A stretch of DNA of 64,000 nucleotides, from assembly GCF_015667585.1 (NCBI RefSeq), contig NZ_JADPEG010000007.1, forward strand, positions 1 through 64,000. The letters run 5' to 3'. How positions within the stretch are numbered: the first letter of the stretch is position 1; every line of letters starts with the position of its first letter. Under the pieces are notes generated by a model. That model did not search any database, was not told the DNA's origin, and saw only the letters and a list, made by a program, of their open reading frames with translations. Positions 8,572-17,417 of this stretch are shown piece by piece. The translations under genes were made by a program, and so were the position numbers. This DNA is from Clostridium sp. D33t1_170424_F3 (GTDB taxonomy: Bacteria > Bacillota > Clostridia > Oscillospirales > Acutalibacteraceae).

Positions 8572-9267
8572 ATGAATAAACTCCTGCTTTTGGAAGACGA
8601 CATCAGCCTGATCGACGGGCTGCAATACGCTTTAAGAAAAAACGGCTATGCCTTTGAAACCGCGCGGACCGTGGGTGAAGCAAAGGCACTCTTGGAACAG
8701 CAGTCATTCGACCTCCTGCTCCTGGACGTGACCCTGCCCGACGGGACCGGTTTCTCCGCCTGTGAATGGGTCCGTGGTCGGGGCAACCGCGTGCCAATCA
8801 TCTTCCTGACCGCTTCGGATGAGGAGGTAAACGTTATCCGCGGCCTGGACAGCGGCGGCGACGATTACATCACCAAACCTTTTCGGATGGGAGAGCTGTT
8901 TTCCCGCATCCGCGCCCTGCTGCGCCGGACCGGGCGGGCGGATGCGCCGGAAAGCGGGGAGATTTTATGCGGGGACCTTGTCATTGATCTGTTGAAGAGC
9001 CGCGCCATCCTCCGGGGAGCTCCGCTGGATCTGACGCTGGGCGAGTACAAGCTGCTCTGTCTGCTGGTGCGGAATACGGGCCGCGTGGTTTCACGCCAGT
9101 CGATCCTGGATACCCTTTGGGATCAGAACGGAAATTTTGTAGATGATAACACCCTGTCCGTCTATGTCCGCCGCCTGCGGGAAAAGGTTGAGTCGGACCC
9201 CTCGCATCCGGCACATTTGACGACGGTGCGTGGCTTTGGGTATCAGTGGAATGAGGTGTCGGTATGA
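8572..9267 (+). CDS. OmpR-family response regulator
   Basis: The 231-residue protein has a receiver domain (acidic pocket EDD at 8-10, phospho-acceptor Asp52 in LLLLDVTLPDGTGF, later TKPF lysine) and a C-terminal winged helix of the OmpR type (LTLGEYKLLCLLVRNTGRVV...SVYVRRLREKVE...VRGFGYQW). It overlaps the following histidine kinase by four bases (ATGA). With the DUF308, ABC ATPase and FtsX genes downstream, it forms a unit like the BceRS-BceAB or VraRS-type modules of Firmicutes, which respond to cell-envelope-active peptides. The ligand cannot be read from the sequence. Autoregulation through the dyad at 8476 is likely. Confidence 0.92.
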   Translation: MNKLLLLEDDISLIDGLQYALRKNGYAFETARTVGEAKALLEQQSFDLLLLDVTLPDGTGFSACEWVRGRGNRVPIIFLTASDEEVNVIRGLDSGGDDYITKPFRMGELFSRIRALLRRTGRADAPESGEILCGDLVIDLLKSRAILRGAPLDLTLGEYKLLCLLVRNTGRVVSRQSILDTLWDQNGNFVDDNTLSVYVRRLREKVESDPSHPAHLTTVRGFGYQWNEVSV

Positions 9268-10493
9268 CGCTTTTACGGGACAAACAAAACCGATGGTATC
9301 TGCTGGCTGTATCCTTACTCTGCGCTTCTCTGATCGCAGGCTGTCTGCTGTTCTGCGCCGGGCAGGCGCAGGCGGCCCGGACGATGCTGCTGGAACGGGA
9401 ACAGGCCATCGCCGGAGGACTGCTGGAACGGGACGTGCCGCAGGAAACAATCGCGGCCGCCTTGGGCAGCGAGGCGGACCGCGGACCGGGGCGGGAACTG
9501 CTGGCCCGGATTGGACGGACGGAAAACATGCCCGGACAACTGTTCCCCACGCTCCGGGCTTTTGAACAGAACACGGTCTGGAATCTTTTGCCGGGTATGA
9601 TTCTGTGCGCGGCATTGCTGCTGTGCGCGGCGCTGCTGTTCCTTCTCCGGTTGGACGGCCGATACCGCGGCGCGGAGCAAATCGTCCGCTGTTTTGCATC
9701 CGGAGACTTTTCTTCCCACCTGCCCCGTACCGGCGAGGGAACGTTGGCGCGGCTTTTTGCGGCGGTGGACGCCTTGGCCTGCGCACTGCAGGCCAAGGGA
9801 GAAACGGAACACAGGACAAAAGAATTTCTCAAAAATACGATTTCAGATATTTCTCACCAGCTTAAAACGCCTTTAGCCGCTCTGCGGATGTACCATGAAA
9901 TTATTGAAGAGGAAGCTCACGATTCGGCGGTTGTAACGGAGTTTTCGCGGAAAATGGAAAAGTCTTTAGACCGCATGGAGAGGCTGATTCAATCCCTCTT
10001 GAAAATCACCCGTCTGGACGCAGGCGGTATTATCTTTGAGCGAAAGCGGGTCCGCGTATCCGGCCTGGTCAGCCGGGCAATGGCAGAGCTCGGAACCAGA
10101 GCGGAACTGGAGCAGAAGGCCGTGGCTGTAAATGGGCGTTCGGAGGACACCGTCGTCTGCGACCCGGAGTGGACAAGCGAGGCCGTCGGCAATCTCATAA
10201 AAAATGCGCTGGACCACACTTCACCCGGAGGACGTATTGCCATCTCCTGGGAACTCTCCCCCGCCGTCGTCCGTATCACCGTTTCAGACAACGGGTGCGG
10301 CATTGCGGCCGAAGACATTCATCATATTTTCAAGCGGTTTTACCGCAGCCGTCATTCCCTGGACCGCCAGGGCGTGGGACTGGGTCTGCCGCTGGCAAAG
10401 GCGATTATCGAGGGACAGGGCGGCGTGCTGACCGTCCGCAGCGCGCCGGGCGAAGGCGCCGCATTCACCATCTCCTTTCTTACGGAAGCGTAA
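9264..10493 (+). CDS. Sensor histidine kinase
   Basis: The 409-residue membrane kinase has segments at about 12-33 and 107-129 flanking a small extracellular part of about 70 residues. A HAMP-like linker follows. The H-box FLKNTISDISHQLKTPLAAL gives phospho-acceptor His198. The ATPase domain has NLIKNALDHTSPGG, DNGCGIAAEDIHHIFKRFYR and GVGLGLPLAKAI. It is the cognate kinase of the regulator that overlaps its start. The sensor loop is larger than in BceS kinases, so direct ligand sensing is possible. Confidence 0.92.
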   Translation: MTLLRDKQNRWYLLAVSLLCASLIAGCLLFCAGQAQAARTMLLEREQAIAGGLLERDVPQETIAAALGSEADRGPGRELLARIGRTENMPGQLFPTLRAFEQNTVWNLLPGMILCAALLLCAALLFLLRLDGRYRGAEQIVRCFASGDFSSHLPRTGEGTLARLFAAVDALACALQAKGETEHRTKEFLKNTISDISHQLKTPLAALRMYHEIIEEEAHDSAVVTEFSRKMEKSLDRMERLIQSLLKITRLDAGGIIFERKRVRVSGLVSRAMAELGTRAELEQKAVAVNGRSEDTVVCDPEWTSEAVGNLIKNALDHTSPGGRIAISWELSPAVVRITVSDNGCGIAAEDIHHIFKRFYRSRHSLDRQGVGLGLPLAKAIIEGQGGVLTVRSAPGEGAAFTISFLTEA

Positions 10494-10553
10494 GCTGAAA
10501 TTCATCTGATTGTAAGCTCCGGCTGGTATCCTTTTGTTACAGGAGGTACCGAT

Positions 10554-10622
10554 ATGAACCATTTACACTTAGAGAATGCTGTATGGAAAGGTGGAACAAC
10601 TGATGCGTATGTTACTTTTTGA
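10554..10622 (+). CDS. Possible 22-residue leader peptide
   Basis: A full AGGAGGT ribosome site (10541-10547) is followed six bases later by ATG and 22 sense codons ending in TGA at 10620-10622 (MNHLHLENAVWKGGTTDAYV, then TF). It overlaps the likely start of the DUF308 gene (10603) in another frame. The strong ribosome site and overlap suggest a coupling leader or a small protein. Nothing in the sequence shows that the peptide has a function. Confidence 0.4.
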   Translation: MNHLHLENAVWKGGTTDAYVTF

Positions 10623-11178
10623 ACATCCTGGGAAGTCTGCCCTGCTGCGGGCCGCCTTCTTCGGTCTGATGGGCAGCTTGACGCTCCTTTTTCCGGAATT
10701 TTTATTCAGCGGCGTCTTTTACGCCCTTCTGGTTGGATATTGCCTGCTGAATGGTATCTTTCGCACGGCGCGTTTCTTTCTGCGTAAGGACGCCAGAACG
10801 CCCTTATCCTACGCAAACCTGGCTGCAGGCTGCCTGATCCTGGTCTTCGGCGTCCATTGCGTCGTCTTTGCCCGCTATCTCGTCCAGGTCACGCCCGTCC
10901 TCCTGAGCAGTCTCCTGCTGTTGGAAGGCGCCGCCTATGTTGCGGCCGCCTGCCACGCGGGAATCGCTTTGCGCAGGCGCGTTCTTCTCCCGCTGGCAGT
11001 CATGACGCTGCTGGGCGCTTTGGCGGTCTTTATTTTCACCTTCGGCTTCGGTGCCGGCGGCCTGACAGGTCTTATACAGGTATCCGGCGCCTCCCTGCTG
11101 ATTTCCTGTGCCTGCGGCGGGGCCCTCTGCCTGACGTACCGCCGCCCACAGAAGCTTTGCACGGAAGGAGAGAACTGA
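10603..11178 (+). CDS. DUF308 (HdeD-like) membrane protein
   Basis: The protein is about 191 residues and nearly all hydrophobic, with six likely membrane helices arranged as repeated pairs, as in the HdeD/DUF308 family. The start at 10603 is favoured because AAAGGTGG (10587-10594) lies eight bases upstream; an ATG at 10576 would add nine residues but has no ribosome site. The gene lies between the kinase and the ABC ATPase. Its stop is one base before the ATPase start, so it belongs to the operon. Its role is not established in the family; a membrane-stress function is inferred from context. Confidence 0.75.
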   Translation: MRMLLFEHPGKSALLRAAFFGLMGSLTLLFPEFLFSGVFYALLVGYCLLNGIFRTARFFLRKDARTPLSYANLAAGCLILVFGVHCVVFARYLVQVTPVLLSSLLLLEGAAYVAAACHAGIALRRRVLLPLAVMTLLGALAVFIFTFGFGAGGLTGLIQVSGASLLISCACGGALCLTYRRPQKLCTEGEN

Positions 11179-11179
11179 T

Positions 11180-11863
11180 ATGAATCTTTTGGAGGTCAAA
11201 AACCTGAATAAGACCTACGGAACCGGTGAAACATCCGTGCAGGCGCTGAAGGATGTAAGCTTTTCGGTACCGAAGGGGGAATTCGTCGCGGTGGTCGGGG
11301 AATCCGGCTCCGGAAAAAGCACCCTGCTCAACTGTATTGGCGGGTTGGATAACCCCACCTCCGGCACGGTGCTGCTGGACGGCGAAAACCTGTTCGCCAT
11401 GAAGGAACAGGAGCGCACCGTCTTCCGCCGGCGGAATATCGGCTTCGTATTTCAATCGTTTCAACTGGTGGGCGAACTGACGGTGGAACAGAACATCGCC
11501 TTTCCCATGCTGTTGGATTACCGGAAGCCCGATCCGGGACGGATCGAAGAAATCCTGCAGGTTCTCGGTCTGCGCGAGCGGCGCCATCACCTGCCCAGCC
11601 AGCTTTCCGGCGGCCAGCAGCAGCGTGTAGCCATCGGCCGGGCCCTGGTGATGAAGCCCATGCTGATTCTGGCGGACGAACCAACTGGTAATCTGGACAG
11701 TAAAAACAGCCAGGACGTCATGGAACTGCTGGTGCAGGCCTCCCGCCGCTTCCAGCAAACCATCCTGATGATCACTCACAACGCCAGCCTGACCTCCTCC
11801 TGCGACCGTGTGCTGCGGGTGGTGGACGGCGTGCTGACCGATTTGGGCGGGGTGAGGGAATGA
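11180..11863 (+). CDS. ABC transporter ATP-binding protein (MacB/LolD/BceA type)
   Basis: The 227-residue ATPase has Walker [11 protein letters not shown]-loop FVFQSFQL, signature [15 protein letters not shown], Walker [15 protein letters not shown] and switch His in ITHNASL. The segment [19 protein letters not shown] and the lack of a fused membrane part are typical of ATPases that power FtsX-like permeases. GGAAGGAGAG precedes the ATG. It overlaps the permease gene by four bases, indicating a stoichiometric pair. Confidence 0.93.
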   Translation: MNLLEVKNLNKTYGTGETSVQALKDVSFSVPKGEFVAVVGESGSGKSTLLNCIGGLDNPTSGTVLLDGENLFAMKEQERTVFRRRNIGFVFQSFQLVGELTVEQNIAFPMLLDYRKPDPGRIEEILQVLGLRERRHHLPSQLSGGQQQRVAIGRALVMKPMLILADEPTGNLDSKNSQDVMELLVQASRRFQQTILMITHNASLTSSCDRVLRVVDGVLTDLGGVRE

Positions 11864-14220
11864 AACGCTATCTCGATCTTGTTCCGATCTCCGCACGGGT
11901 TCACAAAAAGCAAAACCGGATGTCCATCCTCTGCATCGTCTTCTCCGTTCTCCTCGTCACAGCAATTTTCGGTATGGCTGATATGTTTCTCCGCAGCCAA
12001 AAAATCCAGTCGTATAAGACGGACGGCAACTGGCACGCAGCCTTTAAACAGATCAGCGATGAGGACGCGGCACTGATCGCCGCACGTCCGGACGTGGAGG
12101 CCATCTCCTGGTACGACGTCTATAACTACCAGGCGGAGCCGGACTGTTCCCTCGGCGGAAAGCCAGCGGCAATCTGCGGCTTTGACGCAAGCTTTCTCTC
12201 AAAAATTCACACCGGCATTCCTCTGCTGGAAGGCCATTTCCCCGCCGGAGGACAGGAAGCCTTGGTGACGCAGAACGCGAAGAAAGCGATGAACCTCAAG
12301 CTGGGAGACACCATCACAGTGAAAATGCCGGAAGGAAATCCGCTGACGTTTACGATTTGCGGATTTGCAGAAAACACGTCCATGATGCTGCGCTTTGACG
12401 CCTACGGCGTTTTTCTCCCGACGGAACAGTACCGGGCAATTCCACAAATAGCCGCGAAAAACGCGGGGACCGTTCCCGGGATGTACTATGTCCAATTCTC
12501 TCCTTACAGCAATATTCAAACAGCCATAGCTGACATTCAATCACAGCTTGCACTTCCCGACGACCGGGTCGGACAGAACTTTAAGCTGTTGGGGCTCATG
12601 GGGCAGAGCGACGATCCGACGATGCTGGGGCTTTATCTGACGGCGGCCATCCTTGTCTTCCTGGTGCTGTTGGCAGGCGTCCTGATGATCGCCAGCAGTT
12701 TGAACAGCAACGTGGCCCAGCGCACCCAGTTTTTTGGGATGCTGCGCTGTATCAGTGCCACACCCAGGCAAATAATCCGGTTGGTGCGCACCGAAGCCCT
12801 CTCCTGGTGCCGGTTTGCAATTCCGCTGGGCCTGGGAACCGGCGTCGCGGCAATCTGGATATTGTGTGCCGTCCTGCGATGGCTCAGCCCTTATTATTTT
12901 GCAGATATGCCCGTGTTTGCCGTGAGCATCCCCAGCCTTCTGGTCGGTGCGGTTGTCGGCTTACTGACCGTTCTGCTGGCGGCCAGGGCCCCGGCCAAAA
13001 GAGCCGCGCGGGTCTCCCCGCTGACGGCGGTGTCCGGCAACGCGGATAGCGCCGCTCCAGCCCGGAAGGCTGCCAATACCGCCTGGTTGAAGGTGGATAC
13101 GGCTCTGGGCATTCATCACGCCAAGGCAAACCGGAAAAACCTGCTCCTGATGGCCGGTTCCTTTGCCTTAAGCATTATTTTATTCCTGTCCTTTTCTACG
13201 CTCATCAGCTTTATGAACCACGCCCTCACGCCGCTGGATCCCACAACGCCCGATCTCTCGGTCGTCAGCCCCGACAGCACCCGTTCCATCAGCGGCAAAC
13301 TTTTGGCGTCTCTGCGGGACAACCCGGCTGTAGAGCGCGCCTACGGTCGGATGTTCGCCTACGACGTCCCCATCACGCGCGGCGAGCTGCATGGCACCGC
13401 CGACCTGATTTCCTATGAGGAGCATCAGTTCCGGTGGGCGGAACAGGCGCTGCTGGAAGGGTCGGTGGAATCGGCTGACTCCGATACGGGGACCGCTCTG
13501 ACGGTCTACAGCCCGGACAATCCGCTGCGGCTGGGCGACGTTGTCACGCTGGATTGCAACGGTACACCCAAAGAGTTGAAAATCGTCGGCGTCCTCTCCG
13601 ACAGCGTCTTCAGCACCGGCAAGGGACTTGGAAACGTGATCTGCTCCGAGGGCACCTTCCAGGACCTCTTTGGTGCGGGAGGATATACCATCATCGACCT
13701 GCAAGTCTCCCGGGAGATCACCGAAAACGAGGTGGAGGCAATCCAAACGCTGGCCGGACCGAATGTGAAATTTTCGGATCGCCGCGCCAGCAATGCCGAA
13801 GTGACCGGGGCATATCTCGCCTTCTCTCTCTTTGTTTACGGGTTCCTGACCATGATTGCACTGATTACCGTTTTCAACGTCGTCAACAGTCTCTCCATGA
13901 GCGTTTCCGCCCGAATGCGGCAATACGGCGCCATGCGTGCCATTGGCATGAGCGGCCGTCAGCTCATCCGAATGGTAACGGCCGAGGCGGCAACCTATGC
14001 CACCGCAGGCAGTCTGGCAGGCTGCCTGCTTGGCCTGCCCGTCCACTGGTTTCTCTTCAGCAAAATGGTGACATTCCGCTGGGGTGACCCATGGCAAATT
14101 CCTGCCATCCCTCTCTGCATGATCATCGCCCTGGTCGCCGTAACGGCATTCCTTGCGGTGCGCGGGCCGGCAAGGCGCATCCGGGCGTTGTCCATCGTGG
14201 AAACCATCAGCGCAGAATAG
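11860..14220 (+). CDS. FtsX-family ABC permease
   Basis: The 786-residue protein has about eight membrane segments in two FtsX-like halves: one near residue 22-44, a cluster at about 258-375, another at about 430, and a C-terminal cluster from about 650. Large extracellular parts of about 210 and 200 residues lie between them. The arrangement matches mechanotransmission-type transporters that pair with MacB/BceA ATPases and do not use the usual importer or exporter path. Together with the upstream kinase and regulator it is probably a peptide-antibiotic or envelope-stress module. It is longer than BceB (about 650) and lacks BceB's exact ten-helix pattern, so substrate assignment is open. Confidence 0.88.
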   Translation: MKRYLDLVPISARVHKKQNRMSILCIVFSVLLVTAIFGMADMFLRSQKIQSYKTDGNWHAAFKQISDEDAALIAARPDVEAISWYDVYNYQAEPDCSLGGKPAAICGFDASFLSKIHTGIPLLEGHFPAGGQEALVTQNAKKAMNLKLGDTITVKMPEGNPLTFTICGFAENTSMMLRFDAYGVFLPTEQYRAIPQIAAKNAGTVPGMYYVQFSPYSNIQTAIADIQSQLALPDDRVGQNFKLLGLMGQSDDPTMLGLYLTAAILVFLVLLAGVLMIASSLNSNVAQRTQFFGMLRCISATPRQIIRLVRTEALSWCRFAIPLGLGTGVAAIWILCAVLRWLSPYYFADMPVFAVSIPSLLVGAVVGLLTVLLAARAPAKRAARVSPLTAVSGNADSAAPARKAANTAWLKVDTALGIHHAKANRKNLLLMAGSFALSIILFLSFSTLISFMNHALTPLDPTTPDLSVVSPDSTRSISGKLLASLRDNPAVERAYGRMFAYDVPITRGELHGTADLISYEEHQFRWAEQALLEGSVESADSDTGTALTVYSPDNPLRLGDVVTLDCNGTPKELKIVGVLSDSVFSTGKGLGNVICSEGTFQDLFGAGGYTIIDLQVSREITENEVEAIQTLAGPNVKFSDRRASNAEVTGAYLAFSLFVYGFLTMIALITVFNVVNSLSMSVSARMRQYGAMRAIGMSGRQLIRMVTAEAATYATAGSLAGCLLGLPVHWFLFSKMVTFRWGDPWQIPAIPLCMIIALVAVTAFLAVRGPARRIRALSIVETISAE

Positions 14221-14234
14221 CATTCTATTATTTA

Positions 14235-14274
14235 AAGGGAGCACACGTTTTTTGCTACGTGCGCTCCCTTTTTT
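14235..14274 (+). terminator. Terminator of the two-component/ABC operon
   Basis: AAGGGAGC-ACACGT pairs with ACGTGC-GCTCCCTT around a T-rich loop. A six-T run follows at 14269-14274, 15 bases after the permease stop. Confidence 0.85.
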
Positions 14275-14664
14275 GCGCTACAATGATATGTACTGCTCCG
14301 TTTTGCCGAACACGGACAAGTTCCATATATTTTTTATTCTATTATTTCAACCGGTATCCGCCGGATACAACGGCATTTTCTTCCTTATCGTTTTTTGCCC
14401 AGCACCATTTTCACCACTTATAAAATTATGCCAATGTGTTTTATTTTACATAATCCCTGTATTTCCCTCCATCCCCATTGGGCTGGAATAAAGAATTCCA
14501 CATTTTCCACTGGGTTTTCAACCGGCTAAAGAGGCAACTCTGCCCTGTTTCTATCGCTTTTCCACCACTTTGTTATGTTCGCAAACAGAAAACCGTTGAA
14601 AATCTTGACCGTTTTCCACTTTACATAATCTTAACAAAATCCGACAACCGCCCGCAAAACAAAA
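14275..14664. other. Gene-free AT-rich spacer
   Basis: About 390 bases between the permease terminator and the thrS terminator. No reading frame with a ribosome site is seen on either strand. The only structure noticed is the small palindrome GTATCCGCCGGATAC near 14353. Confidence 0.5.
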
Positions 14665-14692
14665 GGAGCGCCGGTTCCACATCCCGGCACTC
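14665..14692 (-). terminator. thrS terminator
   Basis: On the minus strand GGAGTGCCGG pairs with CCGGCGCTCC (one G-T pair) and is followed by TTTTGTTTT, about 30 bases beyond the thrS stop. Confidence 0.85.
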
Positions 14693-14722
14693 CTTTTTCA
14701 TGAAAAAGCTATTTTTATTTTC

Positions 14723-16627
14723 TTACGCTTTGTCGGCAATTTCCTGCTGTACCTTGGCGATGAATTCTTCCACGCCCATACTGCCCAGGTCGCCGTCTTT
14801 ACGGCTGCGGACCGCAACGCTCTCCTGCTCCGTCTCCTTATCGCCGACAACCAGCATATACGGAACCTTCTGGAGCTGCGCCTCGCGGATTTTATAGCCA
14901 ATCTTTTCGCTCCGCAGGTCGTTCTCCACACGCAGGCCAGCGCTGACCAGCGCCTTTTCCAGCTTCTCCGCGTATTCCTGGTTGCGCTCGGAAATCGGCA
15001 GGATTTTGACCTGCACCGGAGCCAGCCACATCGGGAACGCGCCTGCATAATGCTCCGTCAGGATGCCGATAAAGCGCTCAATGCTTCCAAATACCACACG
15101 GTGAATCATGATCGGGCGGTGCTTTGCGCCGTCCGCGCCGGTGTATTCCAGTTCAAAACGCTCCGGCAGCTGGAAGTCCAGCTGGATGGTGCCGCACTGC
15201 CAGGTTCTGCCGATGCAGTCGGTCAGATGGAAGTCGAGCTTCGGGCCGTAGAACGCGCCGTCGCCCTCGTTGACCTCGTAATCGTAGCCCAGTTCCACAA
15301 TGGCGTTGCGCAAAGCTTCCGTCGCTGTTTCCCAAACGGACTCGTCGCCCATGTGGTCCTCCGGCATCGTGGAAAGCTCAATGTGATACTTAAAGCCGAA
15401 GGTGCTGTACACCTGGTCGATCAGGCGGACAACGCCCTTGATCTCATCCTTGATCTGGTCCGGCGTCATGAAGATATGCGCGTCGTCCTGCGTGAAGCAG
15501 CGCACGCGCATCAGGCCGTGCAGCGCGCCGGAAAGCTCGTGACGGTGCACCAGGCCCAGCTCGCCGATCCGCAGCGGCAGATCGCGGTAGGAATGCAGCT
15601 TCGTCTTGTATACCAGGATGCCACCCGGGCAATTCATCGGCTTGATGGCGTAATCCTCGTCGTCAATGACGGTGGTATACATGTTCTGCTGATAGTGGCC
15701 CCAGTGGCCGCTGCGCTCCCAGAGCTTGCGGCTCAGAATCATCGGGCTGGAAATTTCCTGATAGCCCGCCTCGCGGTGAATCTGGCGCCAGTAATCGACG
15801 AGCAGGTTTTTCAGCACCATGCCCTTCGGCAGGAAGAACGGGAAACCCGGGCCCTCGTCCATGATGGTGAACAGCTCCAGATCCTTGCCCAGCTTTCTGT
15901 GGTCGCGCTTCTTGGCTTCCTCCAGCATGGTGACATACTCGTCCAGCTCGGACGCCTTCGGGAAGGAGATGCCGTAGACACGCTGTAACATCTTGTTGTT
16001 CGCGTCCGCGCGCCAGTAAGCGCCTGTGCAGTTGAGCAGTTTAACCGCCTTGACCTGGCCTGTGGTCATCAAATGCGGACCGGCGCAGAGGTCTGTAAAA
16101 TCGCCCTGCTTATAGAAGCTGATCTTCTCCCCCTTGTTGGAGTGCTCTTCAATCAGCTCCACCTTATAGATCTGGCCGTCCTTCTCCATCATCTCCTTGG
16201 CCTCTTCCGGAGTCAGCTCAAACTTCTCCAGCGGAAGGTTCTCCTTGATGATCTTCTTCATCTCGGCCTCGATCTTTTCCAGATCTTCCGGCGTCAGGGT
16301 GCGCGGCAGGTCCATATCGTAATAGAAGCCGTTATCAATGGCCGGACCAATGGCGAAGACCGCGCCCGGGAACAGGTGCTTAACCGCCTGCGCCATGATG
16401 TGGGAAGACGTGTGCCAATAGGCGTGCTTGCCTTCCGCGCTGTCAAACGTAAGGATTTCCAGTGTGCAGTCCTTTGTCACCGGGGTGCGCAGGTCAACCG
16501 CTTCCCCGTCAATTTTTCCGCCGCACGCGGCTTTGTAGAGGCCCGCGCCGATGGATTTTGCAATTTCCGCGACGGTTGTTCCAGCCTCATACTCCCGGAC
16601 GTCGCCTTTTAATGATACTTTTACCAT
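14723..16627 (-). CDS. thrS: Threonyl-tRNA synthetase
   Basis: The 634-residue protein shows the full ThrRS order: an N-terminal TGS domain (1-60), the editing domain with HTSSHIMAQAVKH and the zinc-like motif C...H (DLCAGPH), a class II catalytic core with motif 2 RVRCFTQDDAHIF, zinc Cys in MNCPGG and motif 3 GSIERFIGIL, and the anticodon-binding domain at the C terminus (VQVKILPISERNQEYAEKL). The length is normal for bacterial ThrRS. It charges tRNA-Thr in the cytoplasm. Expression is controlled by the T-box leader just upstream. It is monocistronic, with its own terminator. Confidence 0.98.
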   Translation of the reverse strand: MVKVSLKGDVREYEAGTTVAEIAKSIGAGLYKAACGGKIDGEAVDLRTPVTKDCTLEILTFDSAEGKHAYWHTSSHIMAQAVKHLFPGAVFAIGPAIDNGFYYDMDLPRTLTPEDLEKIEAEMKKIIKENLPLEKFELTPEEAKEMMEKDGQIYKVELIEEHSNKGEKISFYKQGDFTDLCAGPHLMTTGQVKAVKLLNCTGAYWRADANNKMLQRVYGISFPKASELDEYVTMLEEAKKRDHRKLGKDLELFTIMDEGPGFPFFLPKGMVLKNLLVDYWRQIHREAGYQEISSPMILSRKLWERSGHWGHYQQNMYTTVIDDEDYAIKPMNCPGGILVYKTKLHSYRDLPLRIGELGLVHRHELSGALHGLMRVRCFTQDDAHIFMTPDQIKDEIKGVVRLIDQVYSTFGFKYHIELSTMPEDHMGDESVWETATEALRNAIVELGYDYEVNEGDGAFYGPKLDFHLTDCIGRTWQCGTIQLDFQLPERFELEYTGADGAKHRPIMIHRVVFGSIERFIGILTEHYAGAFPMWLAPVQVKILPISERNQEYAEKLEKALVSAGLRVENDLRSEKIGYKIREAQLQKVPYMLVVGDKETEQESVAVRSRKDGDLGSMGVEEFIAKVQQEIADKA

Positions 16628-16664
16628 ATCCGTTACTCTCCCTTGTCATAGAATCTTTCCAAAT

Positions 16665-16926
16665 GAAATAAAAAAAGCCCGCCCCTCGCAAAAGGGGCAG
16701 GCTGTTCCTGCGGTTCCACCCTGATTCGGCAGCAAAGTGCTGCCCTCATTGCGGCCTGTAACGCGGCCAGACGGCATGCCTTACACGAACCATTCGCTTG
16801 CGGCACGCACTCAGAGGCGGTGGCCCTTGCAAACTTCCCTGCCGCACACGCTTTCAGCTATTGCGCGCGCTCTCTGCTGCACGGAATCCGCGGCTTCCTC
16901 ATCAACGCTTTTTCCTTTAAAATTCA
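16665..16926 (-). ncRNA. T-box leader of thrS
   Basis: The T-box core AGGGTGGAACCGC lies at 16709-16722 on the minus strand. It is followed by the terminator stem GCCTGCCCC/GGGGCGGGC (16677-16702) and a T-run. The core would pair with the 5' side of the terminator region to form the antiterminator when uncharged tRNA binds. The roughly 190 bases upstream fold into long stems as expected for Stem I. The threonine specifier codon was not assigned with confidence; an ACC in GGGCCACCGCC is one candidate. The RNA reads uncharged tRNA-Thr and permits thrS transcription. Confidence 0.9.
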
Positions 16927-16931
16927 TTTTA

Positions 16932-16960
16932 ATCTTAGCACCCGTTATCCGGATTGTCAA
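16932..16960 (-). promoter_or_regulatory. Promoter of thrS
   Basis: On the minus strand TTGACA (16955-16960), a 17-base spacer and TAAGAT (16932-16937) form a near-consensus sigma-A promoter just before the T-box RNA. Confidence 0.85.
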
Positions 16961-17073
16961 GTGAAAAGTCCTTCCCTTTTTTCTCCTCTTTTAGAACAAT
17001 CTTCCCCATTTAATTCTACATAATAACAAAATAATATTTTATTCATAATTTATACATATTGCCCTTAAAATTC

Positions 17074-17417
17074 TTGACATTCAGGTATAAAACGTAATAC
17101 AATTACTTCTATGATGCAAATGTTTTGCACCGTGGGCGTAACGCACCCACGCAATACCATTGTAACGATTACAAAATTTTCAGAGGATGGCCGTTTATAA
17201 CGCCGGCCATCCCCTGAGGAAACGCTGAAACAACCCGCATACAATCACGCCGGCGGCTTTGCACCCCGGATTTTGTGTTAAAAATACCTTGAAATAACGG
17301 AATAGGATGGATAGGCTTATTTTTTGCGCGCTTTTTTACCGGATAACACCGGCGTAATTGCGCACGGTTTGCGTCAGCGCTTCCTTGCAAAATCAAGACA
17401 AGGAGGTGCCAACAATT
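17074..17417 (+). promoter_or_regulatory. Promoter and structured 5' leader of rny
   Basis: TTGACA (17074-17079), an 18-base spacer and TACAAT (17098-17103) form a good promoter. The roughly 305-base leader holds several stems: CGTGGGCG/CGCACCCACG near 17131-17152, the perfect inverted repeat TTGTAA-CGA-TTACAA at 17160-17174, and GGATGGCCG/CGGCCATCC at 17185-17212. No known riboswitch consensus was recognised. The leader ends in AGGAGGTG at 17401-17408. Confidence 0.6.

Noticed and set aside
8572-14220. Confident assignment as a BceRSAB bacitracin system
   Set aside because: The kinase has a larger sensor loop than BceS, the permease is longer than BceB, and a DUF308 gene is inserted; only a general envelope-stress role is supported.
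17104-17417. Known riboswitch (c-di-GMP, c-di-AMP, cobalamin) in front of rny
   Set aside because: None of the conserved core sequences of these classes could be found by eye.
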